Shown here: positions 49,737 to 63,427 of the stretch, in pieces
How the letters are laid out: each line of letters begins with the position of its first letter
Position numbering within the stretch: the first letter of the stretch is position 1
From: Nemopilema nomurai
Lineage: Eukaryota; Cnidaria; Scyphozoa; Rhizostomeae; Rhizostomatidae
Assembly (NCBI GenBank): GCA_003864495.1
Contig: ML133426.1
Span: 1,984,001 to 2,048,000 of the forward strand
DNA length: 64,000 nt
Direction of reading: 5' to 3'
The notes under the pieces: generated by a model
What the model was told of the DNA's origin: nothing
Databases searched by the model: none
What the model saw: only the letters and a program-made list of their open reading frames with translations
Translations under genes and position numbers: made by a program

Positions 49737-52700
49737 TGTCGTTTTGAATCATTTTACTCTGTTCTACCTTTGCCAAGCAATTTTAGATCTTTTACGATGA
49801 AAAACCAGCGGTTGACGGTAAGAAAAATTTGGAGCACGTGTCATTCTATGGATGCTCTATAAAACCACGCAAAATATTTTTAGACATAATAATATTCAGT
49901 TGAAGTACTCTCTAGCTTTCCCTTATCCTCAAGTCCTAAAGCTTTCTTTGTCACAATTTTAAGATGAATTAAGAAAGAAATTGTAGAATTTTGGATCAGT
50001 CTTTTTAGGCAAAATTTGTTTTAGATTAAATAAGCATATACAAAATGGTATAGAGAAAGGAAATAAGTAAAATGCTTATTTACAGTAAATATGAATAAAG
50101 AAACATTAAGAGATAAAGCTACATCTACGAAATGAAAGATCAAAGCAATTATTTGAGGCCTGATATCGGCAATAATTTGGAAGCTAGAGATGAGGAGCGA
50201 ATCAATAGTAAAGCAACATGTAGTCAGTGCTAGTTACCCACTATGTTCATAGCTATTACGTACTGGCTATAAACTGTAGGATTTGAACGCATGATTAGCA
50301 AAATTTACAATATTTCATGTGGGTTGATGACTGCACGAACAGAGAACAAGTTACTACCACTTAGGCTAAAAGCTACTACCGTTAAGCATTTAGGGTTTTC
50401 CAACATTGGGAAATGGTTACGTCAACTTGAACTGTCATGTCGCGTTTGCACCTTAACTGCGATTCATACTTTGGCAACTTCAAATTTCACGCCTTTAAAA
50501 TATTTTCATTAATAAAATCGTGGTCAGGGCCTACTAGGCAAAACAAATTAAAGAATATAGACCTCCTTTCTTTCTACTGATCACCCTTTTTTTTGCACAT
50601 GGTCCTAAAAATACTTTGCTCCACAAAAGATAATATTTTGCTGCAGATCCTTTGTACACGCCAAACGACCGTTACCTTCCATAGTGTAATAATGCAAGAG
50701 CTAGGTGTTTCTTTCTACTTAGTTCATTTTCCATTCTTCGTCTTCTAGCTATTATTGGCACAATAAAAGATTTAAAAAACCTTTTCACTGGTGACAGGCG
50801 TGGGATAATTTTGTACTGGAAGTAGACCGTTAACCCAGATTCAGAAATCAGTTCATGGAGATATTCTTAAGATGTAATGATTTAGAGACAATCGGACACC
50901 ATCCCAAGGTGCAATCGAATACGTAACTGTTTCTACGTTTATCTACCAGACTTGTTATTCATGGACACAAAACATCAATCAGACTGTAGTTAGTTAAGTC
51001 CTGTTTAGCTATTAGAATCGAGGACGTTTCATTTTCCGGATAAAGAGACAAGGCATAATGGTCATTTTATGCCTTTCTAGAAATGTGTCACAATAGTCCC
51101 AAAGTCGAGGCTACTCTCGAGTTTTCAGGCTTAACGAGGAAACAAGGACACTTGGGCCTGAAGTCGCACCCAAAGTTTCGTTTTATGACTTTGGTTTTGT
51201 GCCTAATTAACTATTGTGTAGTTGCTTGCGGAATGGTACATGATGCAGACATGCATTACCACTGGTGATCGTTTGAGGCTCGAAACAGAAGACCATCTTT
51301 ATTTGTTAACATTCCTATGTCCCAACATGATGTGGCTTTTAACGACTTACATCTAATGCAGGGTCCTAACCTTGGTTTGAAAATATTATGTATTGGTGTT
51401 TGATCTCCAAGTGTGATGACAACGAGAAATGCTGGCCACAACCTCAATCACGCAAGAGAATCCAGGACATTCAATACTTCGCGGTTCAATTGACTGACAT
51501 GCGTTTTAGATGATTAATCATAGTCTCACAATTAAATGCGATTATGGTATAGTATAAGAATTTCACTTGCAAGACAGATGAATTGTAAAAATTTGTCATT
51601 AGGAAATCATAGACGTGCTTTGATATTTACAAGAAAAACGGATTCTTCATTTTAGTCTGTTATTTTGGATTGAATTGTTGGTTCTCCGTCAAATACTCAT
51701 GAATACTCAAAAAATCATGAAGAAATTTTCAATAACTGTAAAGGTAATCTTAGACACAAAAAAGAACGAAGAGATTTTCTATATTCGAAAGTGAAAGCTG
51801 AGTATTATCCCTGTTGACCAAAAGAGATTAGGCATCGTGACCTATAAGAAGCAGGTCAATCATTATGCATGCCTGCACGCGATTTGTTTTTGATGCCCTA
51901 GTATGAATTTGTTGGATTGCTCCGAAGAATTAAAGAAAACAATCCATTGTATTCCTTCTCGTGTCATCCACTGTTGATAAGGAAACCTACTGCAGTTTGA
52001 CATTTATTGGGGGGCCAAAGCCCTTCCCCCTGGTTCCGATGGGCCTGTTACCTGCGGCAGCAGATACCACAACATGCGTTGTTCAATTCCATTTGTTTGC
52101 AATTTAAAGTCAATGTTTCTTTTTCATTAGTTAAATTTGCACAAGACAGACAGTACGTTCTAGTACTGTGTAGAAAAACATTTGAACGGAAGTTGTAACC
52201 GATGTTTTCCATATTCTTGATGCCTTGATTTTGAGAGGGAAATGGCATGGTTTTGTTGGCAGATGGAAATTACCTGATATTTCGGACATGAGTCCCTGGA
52301 ACATTATCTTAATGAGTAGAATGTTGTTACAAATATCTGTGCATGGTATAGGACATAAACTTCGCTGGGACAACTAAACCAATTTCCGCTTTCTTTTCCC
52401 AGTAACAACAACACTTATTGTGTTTCAATTTTCAGCTTTGAGAAATTAGTTTGTCAGTTGAGAAATTTCAACTGTTATATTGCTGGTATATTGCTTTTAT
52501 ACTTGAAAAACTTTTTATATTTTGAAGAAATTTCATAAATGATCTCTTTTTGTGGCATGCGCCCCCTTGAGAAAACCCTCAAGTATCAAACATAAATAAG
52601 CCAAGCTAATTCGAGCATTAATGGATTTGCATTTCGTACCCACTAGGCCATTGCAAAACTGTCCCTCCTTATCTTGGGATGACGTCACGATGCGATGCCA

Positions 52701-55700
52701 TCCCAGCTCAGCAATCCCGTCACGACAGCAACAGGGGGTATCAATTATGAATTCATGGAGAAAGTTTTTCAAATTCACGCTAGATTTGTGTTCGGAATAA
52801 AAACTCTATGGAAATGTGGGCAGGTTTCCATTCTGGCAATTTGGTGGTCAGAGAAGTTGATTGACCAATATGACTTGATATCGAGAGTGCGCAGCAACCT
52901 CAAAAATGATACTAGCACCCGTGCCCCCTGGGAGGGAGCTTTTACGAACTCCCGCATGGAAATGACCGATCCACGACTTTCCGGGCATGAAAAGGGAGGA
53001 CCCACGTTCACAAGAAAACCTTCATTCATTAAATCTCGCAACAAATGTCTTCGATTCACGTTTTCATGGGCAAAGGAAATTCCAATCCAGCTTCACGTAA
53101 AAGCTATTAGTGGGCCACTTTGGATAGGATGCAGGAAAAGAATGGTCTCTTTCCGATTGTAAAGAAGTCTAACTTTCAAAGCAGGTCATTTTGCGTTAAT
53201 ATCTGTACGATGGAGGATTAGCTGGTGCCAGCTACAATGGATGTGAAAGGGACTTGAAACAACTGATCAGGCGTGAACCTATCAAGTTGCCATTTGTCTT
53301 TAATTCTTACCTTTATCTTCATCTTAAACCATCATCTCTGTGAGTATTGCTGGACGCGAATCTCTTCAACGCCCTTCTTTTCAGGATAATTTCTTATGCC
53401 GAGCTTCTTCAATCAAAACTGTAGATTGTAGACTGTAGATTGTGAGTGTTAATGTGCTGCTGCCATCCAATACCCTTGGGACCCGTTCGAAATGAATTTC
53501 AAACAGAGTGCTAGAATACCAGCGCCTCCATCTATTCCTAGGTCACTGCTGGTCCTAAATTCGGTTTAGCAAAAACTATTCGAACCTTCCATTCCTCATT
53601 TCTCTGAGGTGGCCAACAAAGAGACCAGGGCATGCAGAAAGCCAGAGAACATTAGGACTTTTTTAATATTACATCCTACAAAGATTCCAACGCCTGCTTG
53701 TCTCCAGCCAATTAGGGTTCCATCCTAACTGAAAGCGCACCTCTCAATTGAAAACGCATTATCAAAAAAGTAGGCTCAATTTTTTTGAAATTCAGAAAAC
53801 AACCCGACCTTCATTTCTAGGTCAAAAGGTTTCATAACTTGCAGATTTTCAGTAGTTTTTCCTCCAGTCACTTTCGCATTTACTCTAATCATCTCATTCT
53901 TGCTCAAAGTAAGGCTATCTTAAACTTATGTCCATTCACTACATGTCATTGTTCATCATCATTGGTATTGGTTTATTAGTTAATTGTTTATGCATCTCAT
54001 GCCTATCGTTGTTATTAATTCAATTTATGAAAATTTCTATATTATTGCGCCGCAATTTTGTGGCAGAAACTATACATGAAGGGGAAATTTTGTTTCTGGT
54101 TGCCTATTGTACACCCATGAAAATGCAACCAACATTTTAAAGGTCAACTTCAGTCATGTTTCGTGAGTGTATTAGGCCTAATGGCATAGGTTGATGTTGT
54201 GCCAGGTAGTTTGAATGCCACAAAATTTATAGCTGCTCTGCAAATTAGTGCATTAAAACCACAAATTTATTGAAAGAGGTGTTGAAAATCTCAGGCTTCA
54301 CATTAAAAACAAAATAAAATGCAATCTAAGTGTCTCTCAGCATAGGTTTAAAATGTTTGATTGGCTGAGCGACCAAATTTCTCCAAACCTCATTAGCCAA
54401 TCAGAGTTCAAGAATGTGACAACAAATGTGCCTCACTGCGAGATTTAGGCCTATTTTGAACGTTTTTACCACTATCAACAAAAAATAAACGTGTAAAATG
54501 TGCTGAAAGATAATCTTAATTTTCTTTTAAAAATTTAATCTTTGATAAATTTGAAAAAAACTGCCGTTGTACTCAGTAAAAACTTTTCCGCGATCGCTAG
54601 ATACGAAGGCTTGAAATTGTCCCTTTCAACCCCTGACAATAATTAGGGGGGAGAGAGAACATAAAAGTTGCAGTTTTTACATCTTAACAGTTGTTTTATC
54701 CAAAATGAAAAAATTATGTGTAGCAATTTCCTCAACCTTCTCCTTCCAACCTATGCTATACTTGCGCTCACTATGCGTATAAAGAAGCAATACTTGTGTA
54801 AGTTGCAAAATGCTTTGAGGCGATACTGTACATTCTGTTTGCTTTAAACCCGAGCCTCTGAATTGGTTGGTGTACGCTGATAGACTTGCGTTGATGGGAC
54901 TTGTCTGTGTTTCTGGTATGCGCAATCTTATCAATCGAGATATTTCATCAATGCGCAGAAGGCCCAAAGCGAAGAGGCTTCTCCAACCCGTTTTGTTGAT
55001 TGAACGACCAATTAGCAAGTGGGGAGCCTATAGCACATCGCACTGGACGTCAAAGGTAACCAATAGAGAGAGCAAAGCTCATTAATTTGGTTATCCAAGA
55101 AGGCGATAATGCTTTATCTGTCCCCTAGATCTAGACACTTTACAATTTCCAAACCTAGTTCTAGACACGATTTATCATAGTGCTGGTCTAATCACTTGCG
55201 AGAGTCTCTCACAAAGAGCCTGTTATTCAGTGTTATTCAAAACACAGGTGTACCGCGAGAAGCCGTCAGATACTCCATGAGATTGTATATCTGGATTCAT
55301 CGGGCTGGTCTTTATGGTGATTTGTTATTATTCTAAAAAACATCGGTAGCGTTATTATGAACGTTCTTTCGAACAGACCCAGAGCCGTCGGTGACCATAA
55401 GAAATCGTAAGAAGTTTCTAAGACCTCTTAAGTTTTAAGACCACACTGTTATTTCATCCAATGCTACAGCTGAGGCCTTGTGAACAGGACACTTTTTATT
55501 CGAAGGAAGAGTTAGAGAAAGCTATGTATTTGCGTAATTTTCGTTCAAGATGCTTTCAACAAATTGTCCATATTGCAAATATTAACGGTTATACCTAGGT
55601 TTCTATTTTCATATTTCTGGTAGGCTTCTTATTTTGTGCTTTTTCAATATAAATTGTACTCTGGTGCAAAAAAGCTCGAAAGAGATTGCATTACACTACA

Positions 55701-57867
55701 CTATTATGAATCATTAGAATTAATTAGGCCATTAATTCATTACCGGCCCCTGTTGCTGTGTCCGCCAAAAACACTGCCATCAAGGCCATTTCAAAACATT
55801 GTATTCCCGAATAGTGGAACTGCAGACGGGTTTTGTTGCCAACTCTTCGAGCATTTTTCAAGCTGGGCATGGTTGCCAACTCGCATGGTTGCATTGGGAT
55901 GTTTCTGAAGAAAGGAAGCTGGAGCCCGAGAAAAGACAGAAAGCAGTGAGCAGAAGCCCCCAATGCCCCCCACCCAACCATCCCTGTTCGGAAGAGGTCC
56001 TTCTTTGTGGACAAAAGCCTGAACTGGTGGGGAAGCATGTCTCTTGCTGTAAGCAATGATATCAGATTGGAAAGAGGCTCCATTAAGAATACTTCTACTA
56101 AATTTCTCCAGCAAAACAGATCCAAAAAGGCAAACAATTTATGCAATGACGTAAGATAGAAGGGAAATTATCTTAAACACCAACTAAGCACATAAGTCAC
56201 AATTTGCTATGTCCTGCAAGAATAAAAACTCTGGGAGTGGGGGAGGGCTTCTTACACAATATTTGTAGCTTTATATTTGATCAAATTTGCACAATGATCG
56301 TCTGCTTGCATTTGATAAGATCAATATATTCGCTGCACCCTTCTCGAGTACCTCTTTACTGAGTCAAATGAACTCCAACCTCGATTACGCCAGTCAAGAG
56401 CCTCTTACTCATTCCATTGTACAATTAGGTTCAGCACTTCAGGAAAGCAAATGTTGCTGGAATCACGTGCTGGAACAGCTGGTCAAAGACTGGCTCTCGG
56501 TGTCATAGTTTTCACGTGACATTTCCTGTGTTCTGATGAGATGTACGATGACTGGTAATCAAGAACTGCGTCGTGGTGAGGGCCGTTCCCGTTTCAGCAA
56601 GCAGTGTACGCTAGTTCTCCTCCACGACTTTTTACAAAACTTCACATCTGAAGAGGGAAAAACAAGTACTTTTTGTGCCAGGAAAAGTGGTTAGAATTCC
56701 GCACATCCGGAAATAAAAGAGCTATAAAGATAGGTTGGCAGCCAAAATTAGCTCAAAACAAAGAAACCTTCGAAACAGCTTCTTTTCTCCCTTGAGAAAG
56801 ATTTACAACATTGAAAGGGAATTTGAATGTTGCAAAGTCAAGTGTAGATGACCAGCTTGCCAGGGTGTGGCAGGAAAGCCGAATGGTTTAAGGACAAAAA
56901 TCCTCACTAGAATCCTTGGAATTTCCACTGGTTTTGTTTCCAAACTCTTTCAAACGAGTTGCTCCTTTACTGTCTTCCCTTTTTGCCTTGTTTGGCATTT
57001 AAAATCAGCGCTATTCTATCTGTGAATATATCTTCGCAGGACTCTGCAATGCACTTGAAAACCACCAAACCATAAGAAGTAATGTTCTTCTGCATTGAGA
57101 ATTCTATTAGTTATATAGAAATGGATGCCTATAGCAGAGAAGCCTTTAGAAACAACACTTAAAACTCAATCACCTTTCCTCGGCTGTCGGGGAAATGCGT
57201 TCAAAGGCTGGTGAACATCTGTGTTTCGCCTACAGTTACAGCGACGCATTACAACTTAATTTACGGTTTCTTGACATCATCCAGCTGAAATCCAGTTTAT
57301 CTAAGTTAGAATGATCTTTCAAGTTCATTGGCAGGATAATATCATTAATGCGTTGAGTATTTGTCTGCCATTTGGGCACGAAGATCTTGATACACACAAG
57401 TCTGCCTAGAGCAGCCTCGCCTTCAGAACTGAATCCACCCACAGCGTGGCTGGTAGAAGCTGAACTAGTTTATTAATATCTTCAAATGGCGGGTCGTTCA
57501 AAGGGTGACTGCAGAACCGTAACCAGCGGCTTAGCAATTTTGAGAAACTGATTGACAGGGGCGAAAGTGCCGGGGGTATGAGGGCACTGCACCGGATTCC
57601 AGCTGAATTCTTGTATCCATTCTATCTTCATCGTCGATGATTCCGAAGAATCCCTTGTGAGCGTTTTCATGTTGACCATCGTATCAGCAATATCGCTCAG
57701 GGGCGAGACTTCACTGTTTTTATTAGGGGGTGTGAAGCTTAGGGGGATCTGAGTATCATTTTTAGGTTGCATCGCCTCAAGGGTTGAAGACATCGGAGAC
57801 CCAAACAGAGGGTCACTAAGGGGTGGATCTAGAGAAAGTTTGAAGGGGGAGGGCAGTTGATAATATT
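49737..57867. other. Intergenic, no supported gene
   Basis: About 8 kb of AT-rich sequence. Frames of 110-155 codons occur at 52695-53162 (plus), 54677-55018 (minus) and 55724-56146 (minus), but both strands are open there, composition is unremarkable and no domain is recognised. No tandem repeats or clear transposon ends were found. Confidence 0.4.
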
Positions 57868-57912
57868 AATAATGAGGATAATAATTATAATAATAATAGG
57901 AAATAATAATGG
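57868..57912. repeat. AAT-type microsatellite, imperfect
   Basis: Interrupted taa/ata units on the plus strand. Confidence 0.7.
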
Positions 57913-58044
57913 AAATTTTTCGTTTTGAATTCCAGTTACAACTACAATTACAAATTTCACTATTACAAGGTAATTTAACTGGTTAGCCTGTGTTTACAAA
58001 AGAAAAACTATTACAATCGTAGTAATGAGAAAAAAAAATAAATG

Positions 58045-58376
58045 TTAAAAGGGTCGTAGCTCTGGATTAGTCCAAGTTTTGTTTCTATAGCAGGATATGT
58101 AGTATGTGGTGCGAATGGAGATGCTTGTAAGTTTGGAGATGAGATAGCGTTCCTGTTGATGATCAATGGACAAAGAGTCGCACATGTCGATGAATGAGCT
58201 GCAGGAGTTGCCAAAAATACCAAGTGAACTGATGGAAAGATTGACAAATGAGACTGACTTAAACTGACGGTTTAAGTCAGATACGAGGGTGGCATATTTC
58301 TCTGACTTTCTGACAGCATTGCAGTTTAGATTTGTTTCAAAGCCTATGGTTAGCGCTAAAACATACAGACATTTTT
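58045..58376 (-). pseudogene. Retroelement C-terminal domain fragment
   Basis: The frame reads LTIGFETN, then KYATLVSDLN, SFVNLSISSLGIFG and SIRTTYYISCYRNKTWTN. From memory of cnidarian retrotransposon proteins, this pattern is the C-terminal domain found downstream of the reverse transcriptase. No start of its own is needed; the upstream part of this element is not visible next to it. It is on the same strand as the RT fragment at 58868-59490 but may come from another insertion. Confidence 0.5.
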
Positions 58377-58392
58377 CTTTAGTTTTGAGAAA

Positions 58393-58421
58393 CAATAATA
58401 ATAATAACAATAATAATATTT

Positions 58422-58451
<30 letters not shown>
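58393..58451. repeat. AAT microsatellite
   Basis: An (aat)n run with a few interruptions. On the minus strand it is (att)n and sits between the two retroelement fragments, so it might be the 3' tail of the upstream one. Confidence 0.85.
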
Positions 58452-58452
<1 letters not shown>

Positions 58453-58867
58453 ATTATTTAACAGGAATTAAATTTCAACAATTAATGAAATTGCTGTCAT
58501 TAATTTTGTCCTGTAAATGAAAGGTGCTTAAAGAAGTTAAATATGTTACAACTTCAAGGCTCAAAAAGTCAATTTTGTAGTATAACAAATTAAAATCTTA
58601 TGTATAAATTGTGTTCATAATTTTCATAAAACCAGATAAATTGTCGGACGTCCTTTCATTCAGTGGTAGCTCATTAAAAGTCTTTGCACTCATGTAGTAG
58701 AAACCTTTCCTCGCGTATTCAGTTCTTACCTGAGAGAGTTAACACTACAAAGATGTTCTTTGTGTTCTTGCAATTTTCTTGATACATAAAGTATTAGTTA
58801 AAAGCATGACAGACATTGTTCTGCAGGACATTGTATACTAGTACGTGGGCTCTCTTTTTAACTGCAT

Positions 58868-59490
58868 TTATTGGTGATATAATTTCACATCTTTGTTTTT
58901 TGCGACTATTTGCATCGCACGATGGTGAAACGAGTTGAGCTTGTTTTCTTGTGTCCTATTAAATTTCAATATGCCGCAATAAGTGAGCACTGGTAATGCC
59001 TTTGCTTGGTATATGGTTTTCGCTGATTCTATGTCCAAATGGCTTCTTATCTTTGCTAAGAGTCGTAAACGACCTGTGGTTTTCTTGTATTTGGCATCAA
59101 AATCCCTGTTAAGATTCAATGAAGAGTCTAGGTGCGCACCTAGGTACTTGTATGTCGAAGTGATGTTGATTTGACCATCCTCGTTTAATATGCATTAAGG
59201 CCCCGTGCATTTCCAGATTCTCTGAGCTGCTCCAAATAATAGAGCTCTAGTTTCCCCTTTCTTCAGGTCGAGGATTAATTCGTTTTCACTGAACCAGACT
59301 GAAAGTTCTGCCATGGCATTTGATAATTTTGCATTTATTCCTTAGATCTCTTGACCAGCTACGTAAATAACAGTATCATCTGCGTATTCATTATGCTAGC
59401 ACCTTTGGTGGAATATGCAATATCATTGAAAAAGAGAATAAATAGAAGAGGGCCAATGATTGATGCCTGCAGCACCCTACTTATCATCTT
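58868..59490 (-). pseudogene. Non-LTR retrotransposon reverse transcriptase fragment
   Basis: The minus strand reads SIIGPLLFILFFNDIAYST, then after a frameshift YADDTVIYVAG (the RT active-site box, near 59375), then AELSVWFSENELILDLKKGET, and finally RLRLLAKIRSHLDIESAKTIYQ with LPVLTYCGIL. The order (motif B, YADD, thumb) is that of LINE reverse transcriptases of the CR1/L2/jockey type. In-frame stops and frameshifts show it is dead, and the 5' part with the endonuclease is missing. Confidence 0.8.
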
Positions 59491-60648
59491 TTGTGGATTG
59501 GAGATAGAACCAGAGGCGCGGAAAAATTGTCAGACATTTGTGACGAATATGCGCTTTACATGACAATTTCCGACTTTACTCCTGATAAAAAAGATGTTCT
59601 ATTTATGTGATATAAAAATTATTGCAAATCAACCGCATGAAAGCAGTGCTGTAAGTAAAGGTATCTATTTTACAGAGATGACACCACACAATTGTCCCTA
59701 GGTAGACTAAGAGTCAAGTTGATTGAAATAGGAGGACCTACTGTGGTTGGTACCTACCATGATCGGGTCCGACGCAAAGAAAATTTTGAAATTTAGCCTT
59801 CTAGAGTGGCTAAAGATGTATCTCCAGGACTAAAATTTAACAAAGTGAATACCATACCACTCAGAATTGACAGTTCGATGTTTCTAATCGAAAATTTATT
59901 TCTAGAAAAATTTGGAAAGGGAGGATTCATGTTAAAAATCTGCTAATGTTGGACAAATGAAGAAAGGGTAACCATTGGTTCAGATTGCACATCTCAATTA
60001 TTTTGATTTGATTGAAAGAATGTGCATTTTCTTTTCTCAAGAGTTTTCAGTAGGCCATAATTACACATCTAAAATAACTTTGCAACAAAAGTTATCTACT
60101 AAGCTTCTGAAAATGAAAAACAAATAATAGAAATAAACCTCAGTAAGATAGCAAATAGATCAAATAAAGTCAGGCAGTATATAAACACTTTGTTCTTATT
60201 TAATTCTCTGTTGTAAAAAATAAAGAAGACGGTAAATATTGATCTTTGAAAGTAGGGGCTTTAGTCCCCAGTGGCACCGTGCCTGTTTTCGAATTTCTCT
60301 CTTAATCACAAAATTTGCTAGCGAAAATTTTTCGTTGGCACAACGTTCTGAAACTTCATTAACATTTGAGCTCTTAGTTTCTCTTCTTCGCAGGTTTGTT
60401 TGCTGAATAGTGAAAAGTGAAGATTCTACGTGCTCTGCTCCAGCTTCGCTAAAAGCAATTCAGACCCCTCGGATTTTTGTTTGTTTGTTTCAAACCATAC
60501 AAAAGACATTCTCAGCTTGTCAGAAAACTAAGAAAAAAGGTGTAAAACGAACCGCAGCTTTAATGTGGGTTGTCCGATGTCTGTAGTCCTCACATGCTGA
60601 ACCACCACTTACCTACATTCATATTTTAGTCACATTTTCTCGTCACAC

Positions 60649-60650
<2 letters not shown>
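59491..60650. other. No gene seen
   Basis: AT-rich sequence without recognisable coding or repeat structure. It may include decayed flanks of the retroelement. Confidence 0.4.
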
Positions 60651-60679
<29 letters not shown>

Positions 60680-60680
60680 G

Positions 60681-60711
<31 letters not shown>

Positions 60712-60740
60712 GTCAATCAATCAATCAATCAATCAATCAA
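60651..60740. repeat. AATC tetranucleotide microsatellite
   Basis: About 22 tandem aatc units with agtc substitutions at two places. Confidence 0.95.
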
Positions 60741-61445
60741 CAAGCTAAACAACAACATGGTACAAAGCATAATGACAGCAGTCAATTACAGACATGATTG
60801 ATGATTGATGAGTTGATGACATATAGATTGATGACATGCTTGATACGTTACAAATTTATTTTTTAACCAAAAAGGTTCCTTTGCTCCTGATAAGTAATGT
60901 GGAGCCAAATGATGTAAAGGGGAGGGCAGATAATCTCCTCTTTTTCTGTTCTTGATAGATGTTTCCGTTAGTTTGGTTTGTAAGGAAGGACGTACTGAAT
61001 AAGCAAAAACTATCATATGCTTGATCAAATATGGTCATTTAGGCAAGAATTTGTCATGTAGTTTTCAAATTACTCAGAAAAGGAGGGGGTCCATCCCTCT
61101 TCGAGATATAGAAGGGGGCTGAGCACCCATAAGCACTCTGGTTCCTGCATCATCAAAGCTGACAAGGTTAAGTTTATTGACAAGAAGACCTCATCATTTA
61201 CTTATATAACTTTAAACTTAAACATTAACAGAAAGTACGTACACTGTACTTTCAGATGACGGCTCAGCCACTAACATATTCCAAAGTTTGCGGAAGGAAA
61301 AGTCTACGAAACTCTTGTGAGCTTCACCAACTCTTGTGGTTGTCTTTAACAATCTATTTTCAACACATATCAGCGTTAAATCTCAGTTCAATAAATGTTC
61401 ACTCTCAATGTTTGGTTAATGTAAATTGGATACTAGTATGAAGGA
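60741..61445. other. No gene seen
   Basis: AT-rich flank between the microsatellite and the transposase remnant; only short frames. Confidence 0.4.
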
Positions 61446-62669
61446 TCAAAAGGCACTGTTGTCTGAAGGATTTTGAAGTTCCAAGACTTTGAAGTTCTCA
61501 ACAGTTAAAATAGATTTAGTTTGTTTCAGTTCCTTAAGATACAAACTGATTTTCACTGTGCGGATAATATGTAAAAATTCGCCACCAAAGATTATTTGGT
61601 GTGCATGCAAGTGGTTGACTTCCAAGCCCTCCTGATTGTGCATCATCCCAAAACGTGTCTCTTTTTTGAGTTTATTTCTTGCTAATGTTTGTAGCAACTT
61701 CAATAAACTGGTATCATCTGCATTGACAACCGACCATATGGTGTCATCTGCATTTACTTCTGATTGTTCTTCCAATGCCTGCTGTCTCCATTCAAGATCC
61801 GTTGCTTGGATATCTGCAATATTTTTCAAATATAGCATAGCGCGATAAACCTCCAGCAAAGATGGTGGATTGCACTTTGTAGATTGATTGGCACTCAGAG
61901 GCTTTGAAAATTGGGTCGTTTATCTGGAATCGCGCCTTGATTCGTTTCACAAGCTCAATCATGAAACCAAGACATGCCCTTTTCACTTTGATGGCTGCTT
62001 CAGGGTCATTGCAATATGAGAATGGAATGGTAGCATTTACACCCATGTAGATTTTGTCTACAGGTACTCGCGATTCGGGAGAGTCTACATCTATTGTCAA
62101 AGGGTCCTTTGTCCTAACAATGTCAAGTCTAATGAAGTCTGAAAGAATGTTCTTCAGAAGGCTAAGAACTTCACTTCTCAGGTGATGGAGCATTGGTTCA
62201 GCTGTTTGGAACATTTTGTTAAACTCCAATTCAGGAACTCCAGTTGTGCCTTATTGCGCAGTCCCTGAAGAAAAGACTGGGTTGTGTATGATGGGTCTTT
62301 ACCTTTAGAAATGTAATTTGTACAATAAAGCTGCAATGCGTGCCATTGCTTCATCGCTCTATTCACACAGCTTTCCAAAGACAGACATCTTGTTTGGCCA
62401 AAGCTGAGCATCTTATGCGGTTGGGTCTTTGCAAACTCCTGGAAATACTTTAACCCTGTCTGTCGAGGAGTTGGTCTGCTAAAATGTGCATAGATATTTC
62501 TGCACAAATCTTCAAGAGAGGTTGATGAATACAAACCAACAAAACTAATAATGTTCTCCAAAGAAATCTTTTCCAGGTTGAAAGAGCTCTTGATTGAACT
62601 ATAGATATCTTCCGCATATGTGCTTTCCATGGAAATATGGTCAAAAACAACTGACTGGACAGATATCAT
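61446..62669 (-). pseudogene. hAT-family transposase remnant
   Basis: Three overlapping minus-strand frames (62178-62669, 61792-62229, 61446-61859) carry one protein broken by two frameshifts. Recognisable stretches are LSFGQTRCLSLESCVNRAMK, QWHALQLYCTNY, AEPMLHHLRSEVLSLLKN, VDKIYMGVNAT and LKNIADIQATDLEWRQ. These match the central domain of hAT transposases and their domesticated relatives (KIAA1586/ZMYM/THAP12 types). The usual FxQTRWLSL tryptophan is Cys here. The N-terminal zinc finger and the C-terminal hAT dimerisation block are not seen, so it cannot be active as it stands. Confidence 0.7.
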
Positions 62670-62763
62670 CTTCTTTGTCGTACATAACGCAGATGCGCAA
62701 CTGTTTTTTTCGAAAGAAACATAAGCAGTTTCGCCTTGTGCTTTGCTGAACAGGGTTGAACAG

Positions 62764-63012
62764 GAGAGAGAGAGACGACGCGTTGTCTGTTGTTTTATGT
62801 AGCTCTGTTTCTGACTGACTCTGACTGACTTATCTGAACTTTACAATTATATTTATACTGATAAATCTAAGAATAAATTTGCTGACGAGGGATGAGAGAG
62901 GATGATAAAATGGTGATGTAATGAGGATGGAAAAGTCTAGGCTGGGGAGCGAGAAAAGATGTGTCAGCATGACATGGTGTGACAATGGAAAGTAGACAAG
63001 CGGGTCATTACA
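62764..63012 (-). repeat. LTR-like dispersed repeat, copy 2 (inverted)
   Basis: About 249 bp. Read on the minus strand it begins TGTAATGACCCG, has TATAAATATAATTG in the same place as copy 1 and ends in a CT-repeat. It lies just upstream of the hAT transposase remnant in the same orientation, so its TATA box would face that frame. Confidence 0.7.
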
Positions 63013-63427
63013 AGATCGACTTGATTCTTGGCACAAGCTTTCTAGTGTTGAGTAGACTAACTGTGGCGTCGCAAGCCTGTTTAACTGCACGAAATACCTT
63101 CAGCAAAAACTTGCAGGAAGAGTCATTCTTGCCTGCCCTAGGAGCAACAAGCTTCTGTTTTGGTGTTGGATCTGAAATCCATTCAGAACAGGTTGGGATT
63201 TGTATTTACAGTTGTTGCTGCTGCTGTTAATTGTTGTCTCAGAATAACAAATTGGCGCCAAATAATCAAACCAAAGTGGTTCTTTGTGTGATCTTAAAAG
63301 TTTCTGTTGGCAACAGCGAGTTCGGCGCTCCAGGCTGGAACTTCCAGCTGCATTTTATTTTGTTTTCCAACATTTTAAAGCAACATTAAGCATTGAAAGA
63401 AGTGGTCGCAACTGCGATAAGGGAAAA
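63013..63427. other. No gene seen
   Basis: No repeat or recognised coding sequence beyond a short CTG-like run (gttgttgctgctgctgtt) near 63210-63227. Confidence 0.4.

Noticed and set aside
52695..53162. 155-aa plus ORF
   Set aside because: An overlapping minus frame is equally open, no domain is recognised and no splice or polyadenylation context supports either strand.
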